A stretch of DNA of 64,000 bases from Prosthecobacter debontii (GTDB taxonomy: Bacteria; Verrucomicrobiota; Verrucomicrobiia; Verrucomicrobiales; Verrucomicrobiaceae), in assembly GCA_945860295.1 (NCBI GenBank), contig CAMAQH010000017.1, positions 1 through 64,000 of the forward strand, given 5' to 3'. The position numbers and the translations under genes are program-made. Positions 7,399 through 15,180 of the stretch are shown piece by piece. Position 1 is the first letter of the stretch. The number at the start of each line of letters is the position of its first letter. A model generated the notes under the pieces. It was given only the letters and a program-made list of their open reading frames with translations, did not search any database and had not been told where the DNA came from.

Positions 7399-7646
7399 AC
7401 GATTCCCTCTGCAAGTATCACACCTTCCTCTTCATCAACGGAGCGCAGGTAGGCGATAACGCCACGTTTGCCGACTGGTATGCGGATGACGTCGCCGCCA
7501 TCAGCGATGCGCGCAGCTACTTCACCGCCGAAGGTTACCACGTCGAATCCGTCACCACCAGCCATGGCGAAGTGCGTCCGGCGAACCGGTTCCTGCCTGC
7601 TCTGCACGGGAAGATTCTCACCGTGCATCTCACCACTCAACCCTGA
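7395..7646 (+). CDS. Hypothetical protein (83 aa)
   Basis: An 83-residue acidic protein of unknown function. It has a mixed alpha/beta pattern: YHTFLFINGAQVGDNATF, ADDVAAISDARSYFTAEGYH and a C-terminal KILTVHLTTQ strand. Its ATG overlaps the preceding stop (ATGA) and is served by repeat copy 4. The first strand and the Asp-rich helix resemble small ferredoxin-like folds, but I cannot assign a family. Confidence 0.65.
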   Translation: MNDSLCKYHTFLFINGAQVGDNATFADWYADDVAAISDARSYFTAEGYHVESVTTSHGEVRPANRFLPALHGKILTVHLTTQP

Positions 7647-7653
7647 TCCGCCC

Positions 7654-7725
7654 ATGACCTCCAACGACCTCTTTGCCTGGATCGCGCTGGTCGGCCTGAT
7701 GGCCGCCATCCTGATCTTTGGCTGA
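7654..7725 (+). CDS. Possible single-span membrane micropeptide (23 aa)
   Basis: A 23-residue ORF, almost entirely one hydrophobic helix (WIALVGLMAAILIFG), begins 8 nt after the preceding stop. Short length makes chance possible. The hydrophobic composition and tight placement favour a small membrane peptide. Confidence 0.4.
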   Translation: MTSNDLFAWIALVGLMAAILIFG

Positions 7726-7776
7726 ATCATCCGCAACCTGCGGAGCCATGAACCACCACCCAAACCAGATACCACC

Positions 7777-8745
7777 ATGCCAACACGCACCCTGAACCGA
7801 AACGCCGAAGCCCATGAGATCGAACTACCACCTGACGCGGCCACTGCCGATGATCATCGCAACCCGCGCCGCAGGAAGCGCAATGAAGAGGAACCCGCTC
7901 CCGACGTGGGCCACCTGATGCAGCCAGAGCCGCGCCATGAACTCGACAAGCTGATCCTGCATGCGGAAGTGAAGACGGACATCTTGGCCGGTCTGCGAGC
8001 GCTGGAGATCCGTGCCGATCTGGACCGCATCTGGAATCTGAGCGCCATCCAGCCGCAGGAAGGAAAGTGCATTTTGAACTTCTACGGCCCGCCGGGAACA
8101 GGTAAAACTCGTGCAGCTCTTGGCATCGCGCTGCGGCTGGGCAAGTCGCTCTATCAGGTGGACTATTCGTCGGTGATTTCCAAATACCTCGGTGACACCG
8201 CCAAGCACATCAAAGCCGCCTTTGCCGCTGCCCGTGAGCATGACGCCGTGCTGTTCTTCGATGAAGCAGACAGCCTGCTCTCCAAGCGCGTATCAACCGG
8301 CGAATCCTGCTCCACCTCCATCAACCAGAACCGCAATTGTCTGATGCAGGAATTGGATCGGTTTGATGGGGTGGTGATCGTCACCACGAATCTGTTTGAG
8401 AACTATGATCCCGCGCTGCTTCGCCGCATCCAGCGCCATATCAAATTCCGCCTTCCAGACGCCTCCATGCGCCGGGAGTTGTTCGCCCTTCATCTTCCCA
8501 ACCCAGATCGGGTGACGGCTGATTACGCGGTTCTCGCGGATCTATCGCGTGGCCTCAGCGGTGGGGATATTCTGAATGTCTGCGTGAACGCAATTCATGC
8601 AGGGAGTGTGAATGTGGACCCGGCGAAGTGGAAGGTGACGCAGGAGATGATCGAGAGGGAGATCAAGAAGGCGCGGAAAGCGAAGGTGGATCACTCGGGG
8701 GAGAAGCAGGCACCGAGGCGGAGAATTGGGTTTTGTGTTGGGTGA
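7777..8745 (+). CDS. AAA ATPase, classical (FtsH/spastin-type module)
   Basis: A 322-residue ATPase. The N-terminal ~70 residues are charged and probably flexible. The AAA core has Walker A GPPGTGKT (about 105-112), Walker B VLFFDEADSLL (about 157-167) and sensor 1 VIVTTNLFENYDPALLRRI with arginine fingers. A small helical lid with GLSGGDILNVC follows, which is the classic sensor-2 region of AAA proteins. No protease or transmembrane domain is present, so it is probably a soluble unfoldase or remodeller. The leader is A/C-rich without Shine-Dalgarno. It closes the gene run that starts at 1996. Confidence 0.9.
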   Translation: MPTRTLNRNAEAHEIELPPDAATADDHRNPRRRKRNEEEPAPDVGHLMQPEPRHELDKLILHAEVKTDILAGLRALEIRADLDRIWNLSAIQPQEGKCILNFYGPPGTGKTRAALGIALRLGKSLYQVDYSSVISKYLGDTAKHIKAAFAAAREHDAVLFFDEADSLLSKRVSTGESCSTSINQNRNCLMQELDRFDGVVIVTTNLFENYDPALLRRIQRHIKFRLPDASMRRELFALHLPNPDRVTADYAVLADLSRGLSGGDILNVCVNAIHAGSVNVDPAKWKVTQEMIEREIKKARKAKVDHSGEKQAPRRRIGFCVG

Positions 8746-8894
8746 TGAAAAGGGGAGAAACCGTCGCTCGATGACTTCCACGGGCACCGGTTTGCCTGCT
8801 AAAAGCGGCTCCACGCTTCGCATGCTGGAACTTCCACTGGCTCGCGTGTGCATGTGTCCGCGGCTGGACCGATCGGTAAGGCCGTTTGTAACTG

Positions 8895-9086
8895 CTATTC
8901 AATTGCCGACGTGGATTTCAGGAACCGTTTCAACTCATCCGCGCTGATGATAACATGGCGAAACGCTCGTGATGGTCGAATCAGTCCACGTTGAATAGCG
9001 CGCCGCATTGAAACGGTTGAAACTCCGATCAGTGCAGCTGCATCCTTCAGTTTGTAAGCCAATGGGGGAGATTGTTCTGTATTCAT
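8895..9086 (-). CDS. Excisionase-like HTH protein
   Basis: A 63-residue protein that is essentially one winged-HTH: YKLKDAAALIGVSTVSMRRA followed by IQRGLIRPSRAFRHVIISADEL. This is the MerR/Xis-type HTH_17 layout used by recombination directionality factors and small repressors. The ATG at 9086 gives a compact domain; an upstream in-frame start would add 12 residues. It is divergent from the HicB-like gene with about 50 bp between, so it may regulate that gene and itself. Confidence 0.75.
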   Translation of the reverse strand: MNTEQSPPLAYKLKDAAALIGVSTVSMRRAIQRGLIRPSRAFRHVIISADELKRFLKSTSAIE

Positions 9087-9138
9087 GGGTAGACAATCAT
9101 ACGCCACCCTCTGAACACGCAATCAAACGCCAAACAAC

Positions 9139-9513
9139 ATGAAAGTCATTCCCTACCAGATCACCGTCTCCTACAGCGCCGATGACGAAGGTTACGTCGC
9201 CCGCATGCCCGCCCTGCGCTACTGCCTCGCCTTTGGCGAGACTCCAGAAAAAGCCGTGAAGGAAGTCAAAGCCGCTGCCGCCGAGATGCTCAAAGTCATG
9301 GAGCAGGAAGGAAAGCCACTGCCAGCGGTGGACACCACGCTTGCTCGTGTGACCGCCCTGCAACCGCTGCTCAACCTCTCCGCCATCGCGAAAGCTGCTA
9401 ACATCAGCGTACAGACACTGAGCAGCAAAATCAGCCGTGGCACAGCCTTCACCGCAGATGAGTCGGCCCGCATAGGCCGCGTACTTGTCGCACACGGCAT
9501 CGCAGCCACCTAG
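9139..9513 (+). CDS. HicB-family antitoxin-like protein
   Basis: A 124-residue protein. The N-terminal part has the HicB partial RNase H fold (ITVSYSADDEGYVARMPALR, then AFGETPEKAVKEV). The C-terminal half is an HTH (LSAIAKAANISVQTLSSKIS) that would bind its own promoter. HicB normally neutralises the mRNA-cleaving toxin HicA. No HicA-size ORF with the expected GSH motif lies on either side, so this is an orphan antitoxin or a stand-alone regulator. The leader is A/C-rich without Shine-Dalgarno. Confidence 0.8.
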   Translation: MKVIPYQITVSYSADDEGYVARMPALRYCLAFGETPEKAVKEVKAAAAEMLKVMEQEGKPLPAVDTTLARVTALQPLLNLSAIAKAANISVQTLSSKISRGTAFTADESARIGRVLVAHGIAAT

Positions 9514-9963
9514 AAGCATTCACGCCCGTGCATTCCGATGATGTGTCGTGCAAGGGAATCTCTTTCCGTGCGCGTCTGTGACCTTGGGTAGGCGCCCCAC
9601 CACGCAAATTCCATGCAAACGCGAATTTGTGCTTTCCACTTTTTTCGAGTTCCAGGCCGTCATGAAGCCTTCTCACGTTCAAGCAGGCAGGCGCACATTT
9701 GCCCCTCCAACGGCTTGCACCAGCACGTAAATGCTTACCAAACGAGCATCCCGCGCTGGCTTGATGTGGGACATTGCCTCTGATTTTCCAGCGCTTCCCT
9801 ACTTCATCTCACCGTAAGGTTGCAAGCATCTGTGGATGGCCACAAGGGCTGCTAAACCTTGATGATTAGGGCTGTTGCACACGCAAGATGATCAGCCGTG
9901 ATAAGCGACGGTGCAGGTGGGCTGAAACGGCAGCGGAAGGTTCCCAAGTGTCATGGTTGTGCA
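9514..9963. other. Non-coding stretch, about 450 bp
   Basis: I see no convincing gene here; open frames on both strands are short and lack family signals. It separates the HicB-like gene from a converging leftward gene. The perfect palindrome TTGTTGCGCAACAA (9967-9980) lies just beyond it, over the stop end of the next gene. Confidence 0.5.
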
Positions 9964-10569
9964 TCATTGTTGCGCAACAAGTTTGGAAGGGCGCGATGCG
10001 GGTGATTTTTTGGCCGAGGCGTCCTCGCCGCCGAGGCATTGCAGCGCATCCGAGAACATCTCCAGCCAGCCGTCTTCGTCACCCTCCAGCCCCTGATCGA
10101 ACAATTTGATCCATTGAGCCAGCTCCTCAGCCGCCATACGCAATTGGAGGCAACCTTCATCGGTGCGCTTGCTGCGTGCTTCGGCTTCAGCAGCAGCCTC
10201 TCGCGACTGCAATTCCGTCCTCAAGATTTGCTGGATGGATTCAAGGTGAGATCGAAGCAGCGAGGTCGCCTTCGCGATGATCTGGTGCCTGACCTCCGCG
10301 TGGGCTTGGCGTAGCAGCGCGTAGCGTTTGGCGGTGAGGCGTTCGTCAGCGAGCACGGCTAGGCGTTGCTCGTTTTCCGGTGAGGGATCAGCCGTGAAGG
10401 CCCCGTATGCGGCCTTTTGATCGAGCAGGACACGCTCTGGGCGCAACTGCTCCATCCGTTCCGAGTGCCGCTCCCAGTTGTCTTGCAATGATTTGAGGGC
10501 GAGGACCTGGGCCTTGCTGAGGGCGGGCAGTTTCAGAGATTGAATCAGGAGATTGAGCGAGGGCGGCAT
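9964..10569 (-). CDS. Hypothetical coiled-coil protein
   Basis: A 201-residue, highly charged, mostly helical protein of unknown function. Heptad-like segments (RLTAKRYALLRQAHAEVRHQ; ELQSREAAAEAEARSKR) point to coiled coils. The frame continues upstream to 10758, but that part is Pro/Ser/His-rich and overlaps the 10634-10855 gene, so the ATG at 10569 is preferred. Together with the 10634-10855 gene it forms a small leftward operon facing away from the primase module. Confidence 0.65.
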   Translation of the reverse strand: MPPSLNLLIQSLKLPALSKAQVLALKSLQDNWERHSERMEQLRPERVLLDQKAAYGAFTADPSPENEQRLAVLADERLTAKRYALLRQAHAEVRHQIIAKATSLLRSHLESIQQILRTELQSREAAAEAEARSKRTDEGCLQLRMAAEELAQWIKLFDQGLEGDEDGWLEMFSDALQCLGGEDASAKKSPASRPSKLVAQQ

Positions 10570-10633
10570 GGTGTGTGTGTGACTTGTCGATGGTGTGAAG
10601 CGATGAGTGCTAGCGTTGTGGCGCAAAGATGGA

Positions 10634-10855
10634 TTACAGCAATGGGTGCTCAGCCTTGGTTGCGGCAGCCTGGGAAGAAGCGGCTTTATCGGCGAAGAAC
10701 AGGGGCAGCAGTTTGCCGCCACCGATGTCCATGGCGGCATCGGCCAGGAGCTTGCCATCCTTGAGGCGCAGTAGGAGCGTCACGCGGCTGTGGCCGGTGA
10801 GTTGAGCGAGGCGGTTCAGCGAGATGTAACAGCGTGTGGTGGCAAGGGTGCTCAT
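10634..10855 (-). CDS. Hypothetical small protein with HTH-like start
   Basis: A 73-residue protein. YISLNRLAQLTGHSRVTLLL fits a helix-turn-helix of the excisionase type. The C-terminal half (MDIGGGKLLPLFFADKAA) is unassigned. It is first in a leftward pair, 64 bp upstream of the coiled-coil gene, and its upstream region faces the large inverted repeat at 11048-11180. Confidence 0.55.
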   Translation of the reverse strand: MSTLATTRCYISLNRLAQLTGHSRVTLLLRLKDGKLLADAAMDIGGGKLLPLFFADKAASSQAAATKAEHPLL

Positions 10856-11047
10856 GAGCGATTAACAACAGCGTTCGTGTCAAAGCGTGGAGCTTAAGTG
10901 TCGGCAATGATGACTGGTCGAATTCGTTCCCGGATTAGTGCTCAGCCGGACTACCCTCGAATGACGATGGCGGCCACACGTGCATCCCCATCCGCTTTGG
11001 CTGAAGCCGGCGTTCACGATCTCAGCAGATCATGCTTTTTCTTGGCT

Positions 11048-11180
11048 GGGGACACTTGGGACACCTTTTCCAAACTCTTTATGCACGGCAAAAAATCTTT
11101 TCTTCATGCTGGTTGAGGGAGGGGACATGTTTTTTTCGCATGTGCTAAAGGACTTCCAAAAAGGTGTCCCAAGCGTCCCC
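11048..11180. repeat. Large inverted repeat, candidate replication origin or operator
   Basis: GGGGACACTTGGGACACCTT (arm 11048-11069) is mirrored by AAGGTGTCCCAAGCGTCCCC (arm 11158-11180); the 22-bp arms differ at one position and lie about 88 bp apart. Each arm itself contains two GGGACAC-like units, so there are four iteron-like sites. The stretch between is A/T-rich with T-runs. It lies in the 450-bp gene-free region just before the HTH and primase-helicase genes, where a plasmid or phage origin would be expected. Confidence 0.6.
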
Positions 11181-11304
11181 AGATCGGACTCGACTGGGCT
11201 CGGTGCATCTTGGAACCGAAGCTGGGAATAGCTCTTGAGAGAACTGTTTCGCTCGTGCCGAGCCTGTTTACGCGGCTGGTCAGGTTGACACGGCTACCAC
11301 GGGT

Positions 11305-11571
11305 ATGAATGGCAATTCACCCCAACGCACCGGCCTCTGGCTGACCGAGCATGAACTGGCACGGCATCTGAACATCAGCGTGCGCCACTTGATGAACCTG
11401 CGCAAAGCCGGCTTGCCGCATATCCACCTTGGCGTGTCCATCCGGTACGACTTCCTCGAAGTGATGGCGTATTTGCGCGACCGGCGAATTGTCCCCTCGA
11501 AAAACCAATCCTCGACAACTGACTCGGTGGCCACCGTAACCAATCCTCCAATTGGGAAGCAACAGTCGTGA
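11305..11571 (+). CDS. HTH DNA-binding protein (excisionase/DNA-binding domain type)
   Basis: An 88-residue protein with a HTH_17-type domain: GLWLTEHELARHLNISVRHL, then MNLRKAGLPHIHLGVSIRYD. The C-terminal ~25 residues are Ser/Thr-rich and contain SVATVTN, which weakly echoes the repeat-encoded tail of the DUF6908-like protein. The stop overlaps the GTG of the primase gene (GTGA), so the two are coupled, as is common for small HTH genes ahead of D5-type primases. Confidence 0.8.
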   Translation: MNGNSPQRTGLWLTEHELARHLNISVRHLMNLRKAGLPHIHLGVSIRYDFLEVMAYLRDRRIVPSKNQSSTTDSVATVTNPPIGKQQS

Positions 11572-13877
11572 GCCAGGAAGCCACCACCCCCATGCGCCCA
11601 GGCATTGCGACGGCCACCTTGCAGCGGCTGGGCATTCGACCGGTTTCGCCAGAGGAAGCCAAGACACGCATCGGCCAGTCCTATGCAGGCCTGTTCATCC
11701 CATATGGTGTCCACGTGCAGGGCAAGCCCTTTGGCCGATTGCGGCTCGACCAGCCACTGATCGACCGCAAATACACCCAGGCGGCTGGAAGCGGCGTGCA
11801 TCCCTACATCCCGGACTTTCCAGAACTTTTTAGTCAAGCCGATCTCGTGATCGTCGAGGGCGAGTTCAAGGCCATCTCGCTATGTGAGGCTGGTTTCCGT
11901 GCCGTTGGCATCAGCGGGTTCTATGGCTTCATGCATGAGGGGAGTCTTTGCCCGAGACTGGTCACTCATCTCAAGGACCACCCGTGTCGGCGCATTCTCT
12001 TCCTTGGCGACACTGACACGGCGCTGAACTTCCAGTTCGCCGACGCTGCCATCAAGATGGCCAAGCTGATCGCTCCGATTCCAATCCTCCTACCCCGCAT
12101 TCCTTGGTCAATGCCCAAGGGAGTCGATGACTGCCGGGAAAGGCTGGGTGCCGCCACGTTCTCGGGGTGGTGGATCGAAGTGGCTGGGAGATCCATTGAA
12201 GTGCAGCCCAAGCTGGAAGCCGATCTCCTGGCCGTGGAGCTTTTCAAAGAAGCGCTGCCCATTTTGCAGGAAACCGAAGGGCTGGAACATGCCATGGTGC
12301 TCCAGCGCCTTGGTAGAATGGCATCCTGTCTAAATCCAATCGCCCAAGGGGAACTGGCGCGGCTTTGCAAGCGAGCCTTTGGCATCAACCAGGGAACGCT
12401 CAAACAAGCTGCCAAGAGTGCACGGGAAAAACCTGCTGCGGCCTTTGTGCCCAAGGAAGACTGGCATCCGGTGATGGATGATTTTGGAACCCCAGCGTTC
12501 CTCAACGGCGAGACGGGGGCGGTGGTCGGACTCAATGAACGATTCTGGGCAGGCTTGGTGGCCCATCAGAGCGAACTGCTGCACGAACCCACGGAAAAAC
12601 GGTTCTTCCGCTACCATTCGGAAACTGGGTTGTGGCGGCCTGAGAGCGAACCCAGCATGGAGCAACTGACCTGCCGGACCGTGACCAAGGAGACCGAGTT
12701 CAGGGAAGACTGCCTCGAGTTGACCAGCATGCGCTTTGCCAAGGCGGTGGTGGGCCATCTGAAGGGCATTTGCGAAAGGACCGATGTTTTTGCCCAAACA
12801 CCGCTGGGAATTCATGTGGCCAACGGCTTCCTCGTCATCGGTGATGAATCCATGGAGTTGCAGGAGTTCAGCCCGGCGCACTTCAGCCGCAACTCCTCGC
12901 CGATTGCCTTTGATCCGAAGGCACGCTGTCCGGTGTTTTTAGACAAAGTGTTGCGGCCTGCCCTGGATGAAGACGACATTAGCCTGCTGCAATATTATGC
13001 CGGACAGTGCCTGCTGGGCCGCAACTTGACGCAGACTGTGCTGATCCTCCATGGCGAGGGCGGCACGGGCAAGGGGACCACATCCAATGTGATTCAGAAG
13101 CTTGTCGGTGTTCACAACTGCCAGGAACTGCGAACCGAACACCTTGAAGAGCGCTTTGAGCTCTATCGCTACATTGGGCGCTCGCTGCTTTACGGCGCAG
13201 ACGTTGACCCCGGCTTTCTGCGCACCAAAGGCGCGCACACATTGAAGCGCATCGTCGGCAATGACCTGCTCACCCCCGAAGGGAAAAATAGCAATGAGGT
13301 CTTCAATATCCGCGGCAACTTCAACGTGCTGATCACCTGCAATAACCGCCTTTCGGTGCGGCTATCAGGAGATGTGAAAGCATGGCGGCGGCGGTTGCAG
13401 ATCATCGAATTTCATAAAGCTGACGGGAACACTCCCATCATCCGTGAACTGGACAACTGGCTCATTGAACATGAGGGGCCTGGTATCCTCAATTGGGCCA
13501 TCGTCGGTGCCTCCGAAGTGCTGGTGGACGCGAAGGCGGGCAGAGCGCGTGAATTGTCGGCGGCCCAAACGCAGCGGCTCGAGGCTCTACTCGGCATGTC
13601 CGATTCGATTCGAGGATTCCTGATGGCCAAGGTGGAGCGCCGCGACGGTGAATGCCTTGAGAAGAATGAATTGCTTGAGGCCTACGCAGATTACTGCGGC
13701 GACCAGAAATGGGATCCGCTGCCGGAAATGGCCGCGCGCAAGGAACTCAATAACCGCATGCTGGAGATGTTCGGATCAGTCGAACGCAAAAGCGCCGGGC
13801 CGGAGCGCAACCAGCGGGGCTATTCGAACGTGGCCTTCATTGAACAAAACAGCGATTATGAACAGAACCTCTTATGA
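11568..13877 (+). CDS. Primase-helicase: toprim-like (DUF3854-type) plus D5/P4 superfamily 3 helicase
   Basis: A 769-residue replication protein starting at GTG. The N-terminal part has IVEGEFKAISLCEAG (about residue 95) and LFLGDTDTAL (about 145), typical of toprim-like DUF3854 domains. The middle matches the D5 N-terminal region. The C-terminal superfamily 3 helicase has Walker A GEGGTGKGTT (about 496-505), DVDPGFLRT in place of Walker B and a sensor strand FNVLITCNNRL followed by AWRRRLQIIEF. Such proteins unwind and prime DNA at the origins of P4-like satellites, plasmids and phages. It is the clearest sign that the island is a former autonomous replicon. Confidence 0.92.
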   Translation: MSQEATTPMRPGIATATLQRLGIRPVSPEEAKTRIGQSYAGLFIPYGVHVQGKPFGRLRLDQPLIDRKYTQAAGSGVHPYIPDFPELFSQADLVIVEGEFKAISLCEAGFRAVGISGFYGFMHEGSLCPRLVTHLKDHPCRRILFLGDTDTALNFQFADAAIKMAKLIAPIPILLPRIPWSMPKGVDDCRERLGAATFSGWWIEVAGRSIEVQPKLEADLLAVELFKEALPILQETEGLEHAMVLQRLGRMASCLNPIAQGELARLCKRAFGINQGTLKQAAKSAREKPAAAFVPKEDWHPVMDDFGTPAFLNGETGAVVGLNERFWAGLVAHQSELLHEPTEKRFFRYHSETGLWRPESEPSMEQLTCRTVTKETEFREDCLELTSMRFAKAVVGHLKGICERTDVFAQTPLGIHVANGFLVIGDESMELQEFSPAHFSRNSSPIAFDPKARCPVFLDKVLRPALDEDDISLLQYYAGQCLLGRNLTQTVLILHGEGGTGKGTTSNVIQKLVGVHNCQELRTEHLEERFELYRYIGRSLLYGADVDPGFLRTKGAHTLKRIVGNDLLTPEGKNSNEVFNIRGNFNVLITCNNRLSVRLSGDVKAWRRRLQIIEFHKADGNTPIIRELDNWLIEHEGPGILNWAIVGASEVLVDAKAGRARELSAAQTQRLEALLGMSDSIRGFLMAKVERRDGECLEKNELLEAYADYCGDQKWDPLPEMAARKELNNRMLEMFGSVERKSAGPERNQRGYSNVAFIEQNSDYEQNLL

Positions 13878-14277
13878 AAAGCCGGCGGTGCGCCGGGTGA
13901 TTCCCTTGTCAGAACTTGGCAAGACAGCCACTCCTCAGCCGACACCGTCGCGTGCGGATGGCATGGCAGAACGTGCCAAGCGTGACTTGGATTCAGAAAC
14001 CCCCCAGTTCGGCCACCGCTTCCGCTCGCTGGATACTCTGCATCCGGAGTTCCGGGAGCCTGCCAACGGTGAGTGGGTGATCGGGCTCTACACCGGCGAG
14101 GACGGCAAGAAGTGCCCGGTGCTGCTGTGGGCCGATCCGAAGGTCGATTTGTTCTGGGATCCGAGCCGCCTTGAGCATGTGAAACCACCGGGAAGCTACC
14201 TGATGCTAGAAGAGCAGCCGAAGATAGACGGAGAAAGTGGCTACCCGATCAAGGGCGGAGTAGTGAGTCCATTTTGA
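13858..14277 (+). CDS. Hypothetical protein downstream of the primase
   Basis: A 139-residue protein of unknown function whose ATG lies 20 nt inside the primase gene. The N-terminal third is basic and likely disordered. The rest is compact with FGHRFRSLDTLHPEFREPAN, WVIGLYTGEDGKKCPVLLWA and LFWDPSRLEHVKPPGSYL. Translational coupling suggests a role linked to replication. Confidence 0.6.
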   Translation: MNRTSYEKPAVRRVIPLSELGKTATPQPTPSRADGMAERAKRDLDSETPQFGHRFRSLDTLHPEFREPANGEWVIGLYTGEDGKKCPVLLWADPKVDLFWDPSRLEHVKPPGSYLMLEEQPKIDGESGYPIKGGVVSPF

Positions 14278-14287
14278 GGGGGCGGTG

Positions 14288-14309
14288 ATCTTCGTTGCGC
14301 AACGAAGAT
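14288..14309. promoter_or_regulatory. Perfect 22-bp palindrome
   Basis: ATCTTCGTTGC is followed directly by its reverse complement, with no spacer. It lies 10 bp after the stop at 14277 and 29 bp before the ATG at 14339. No T-run follows, so an operator is more likely than a terminator. A TTGACA at 14320 lies too close to the next gene to be its -35 box. Confidence 0.55.
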
Positions 14310-14338
14310 GCCCGGTTGGTTGACATCGCACCCCGTGC

Positions 14339-14599
14339 ATGAGCAACCACATGCAATCAGGGGCAGACAGGCCCCACGAAGCGCAAGCACAACCCGCTTC
14401 ACCGCACCTATGGACGGCACGCGACGTGGCACGTTTCACCCGCTGCCGCCTTCGGCAGGTCGGGTATTTAAGGAATCAGGGACTGCCTTTTGTGCGCATT
14501 GGCCGCCTGGTCCGCTTTGATCCCCCTCACGTGACAGCCTGGCTGCTGCGTCAGTCCATATCGCTGAGCGCCATTCAACCGAAGGAAGTGACATTGTGA
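14339..14599 (+). CDS. Excisionase-like HTH protein
   Basis: An 86-residue protein. After a ~24-residue polar N-terminus comes a HTH_17 domain, LWTARDVARFTRCRLRQVGY then LRNQGLPFVRIGRLVRFDPP, ending in a helix with VTAWLLRQ. It is the third such small DNA-binding protein in the island. Its stop overlaps the GTG of the next gene. Excision and repression roles are both possible. Confidence 0.78.
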   Translation: MSNHMQSGADRPHEAQAQPASPHLWTARDVARFTRCRLRQVGYLRNQGLPFVRIGRLVRFDPPHVTAWLLRQSISLSAIQPKEVTL

Positions 14600-15180
14600 A
14601 AGCCGCATCCACACGACATGGCGGGGATGGGGCCGACACGAACTACACCCGTCGGCAACGCAGCAGTGACTCGGCCTACCAGCGTGAATACCGCGCCTGG
14701 GTGGCATCACTTTCTCATGAGGAGCGACACCAACTCGCGGCATTGGGACTTGATCAACCTCAGATGTCCGACACCAGCGGGAGCGGCTTTCGAGACGCTG
14801 CGCAGAATCATCAAGGCTCCGTCCAGCCTGAGGAATTCGATGACCCTGCCGATGATGTCGAGACGAATCAGGCCACTCCCGATCACGAAGACGTGCTGCA
14901 CTTCGTGCGCCGACTGGTGGGTGAACTGCTTGGTCAGGACAACGTGCGGCTCTCCGTCGAGTGCCTCGCCCTTGCCACCGGCATTTCCTATATGGGGGAT
15001 TCCATGACCGACATCGCTCGTCGTTACGGCGTCACCCGCGCGGCAGTCAGCAAGCGCTGTGTCGAGTTCACCGACGCTCTCGGCCTGGCCCCAAGCCGCG
15101 CCATGCGCTCCACGAAGGCTCGTCAGAGCTACCGTCGCCGCCGTATGGATGAACTCAACCAACAGAACCTCGTGCCATGA
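14596..15180 (+). CDS. Putative DNA-binding protein with sigma-like HTH
   Basis: A 194-residue protein starting at GTG. The first ~95 residues are polar and acidic. The C-terminal half holds DVLHFVRRLVGELLGQDNVR, then LALATGI and the HTH MTDIARRYGVTRAAVSKRCV, followed by a basic tail (KARQSYRRRRMDEL). A transcriptional or replication regulator is likely. It is coupled by overlap to both neighbours. Confidence 0.65.
   Translation: MKAASTRHGGDGADTNYTRRQRSSDSAYQREYRAWVASLSHEERHQLAALGLDQPQMSDTSGSGFRDAAQNHQGSVQPEEFDDPADDVETNQATPDHEDVLHFVRRLVGELLGQDNVRLSVECLALATGISYMGDSMTDIARRYGVTRAAVSKRCVEFTDALGLAPSRAMRSTKARQSYRRRRMDELNQQNLVP

Noticed and set aside
10898-11231. Short open frames in the gap before the primase module
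   Set aside because: They cross the inverted repeat, have no family signal and no ribosome-binding site.
11520-11570. Fifth copy of the 43-bp repeat (SVATVTN-coding stretch)
   Set aside because: Only about 14 of 20 core positions match, too weak to call a copy, although it lies before a gene start as the others do.
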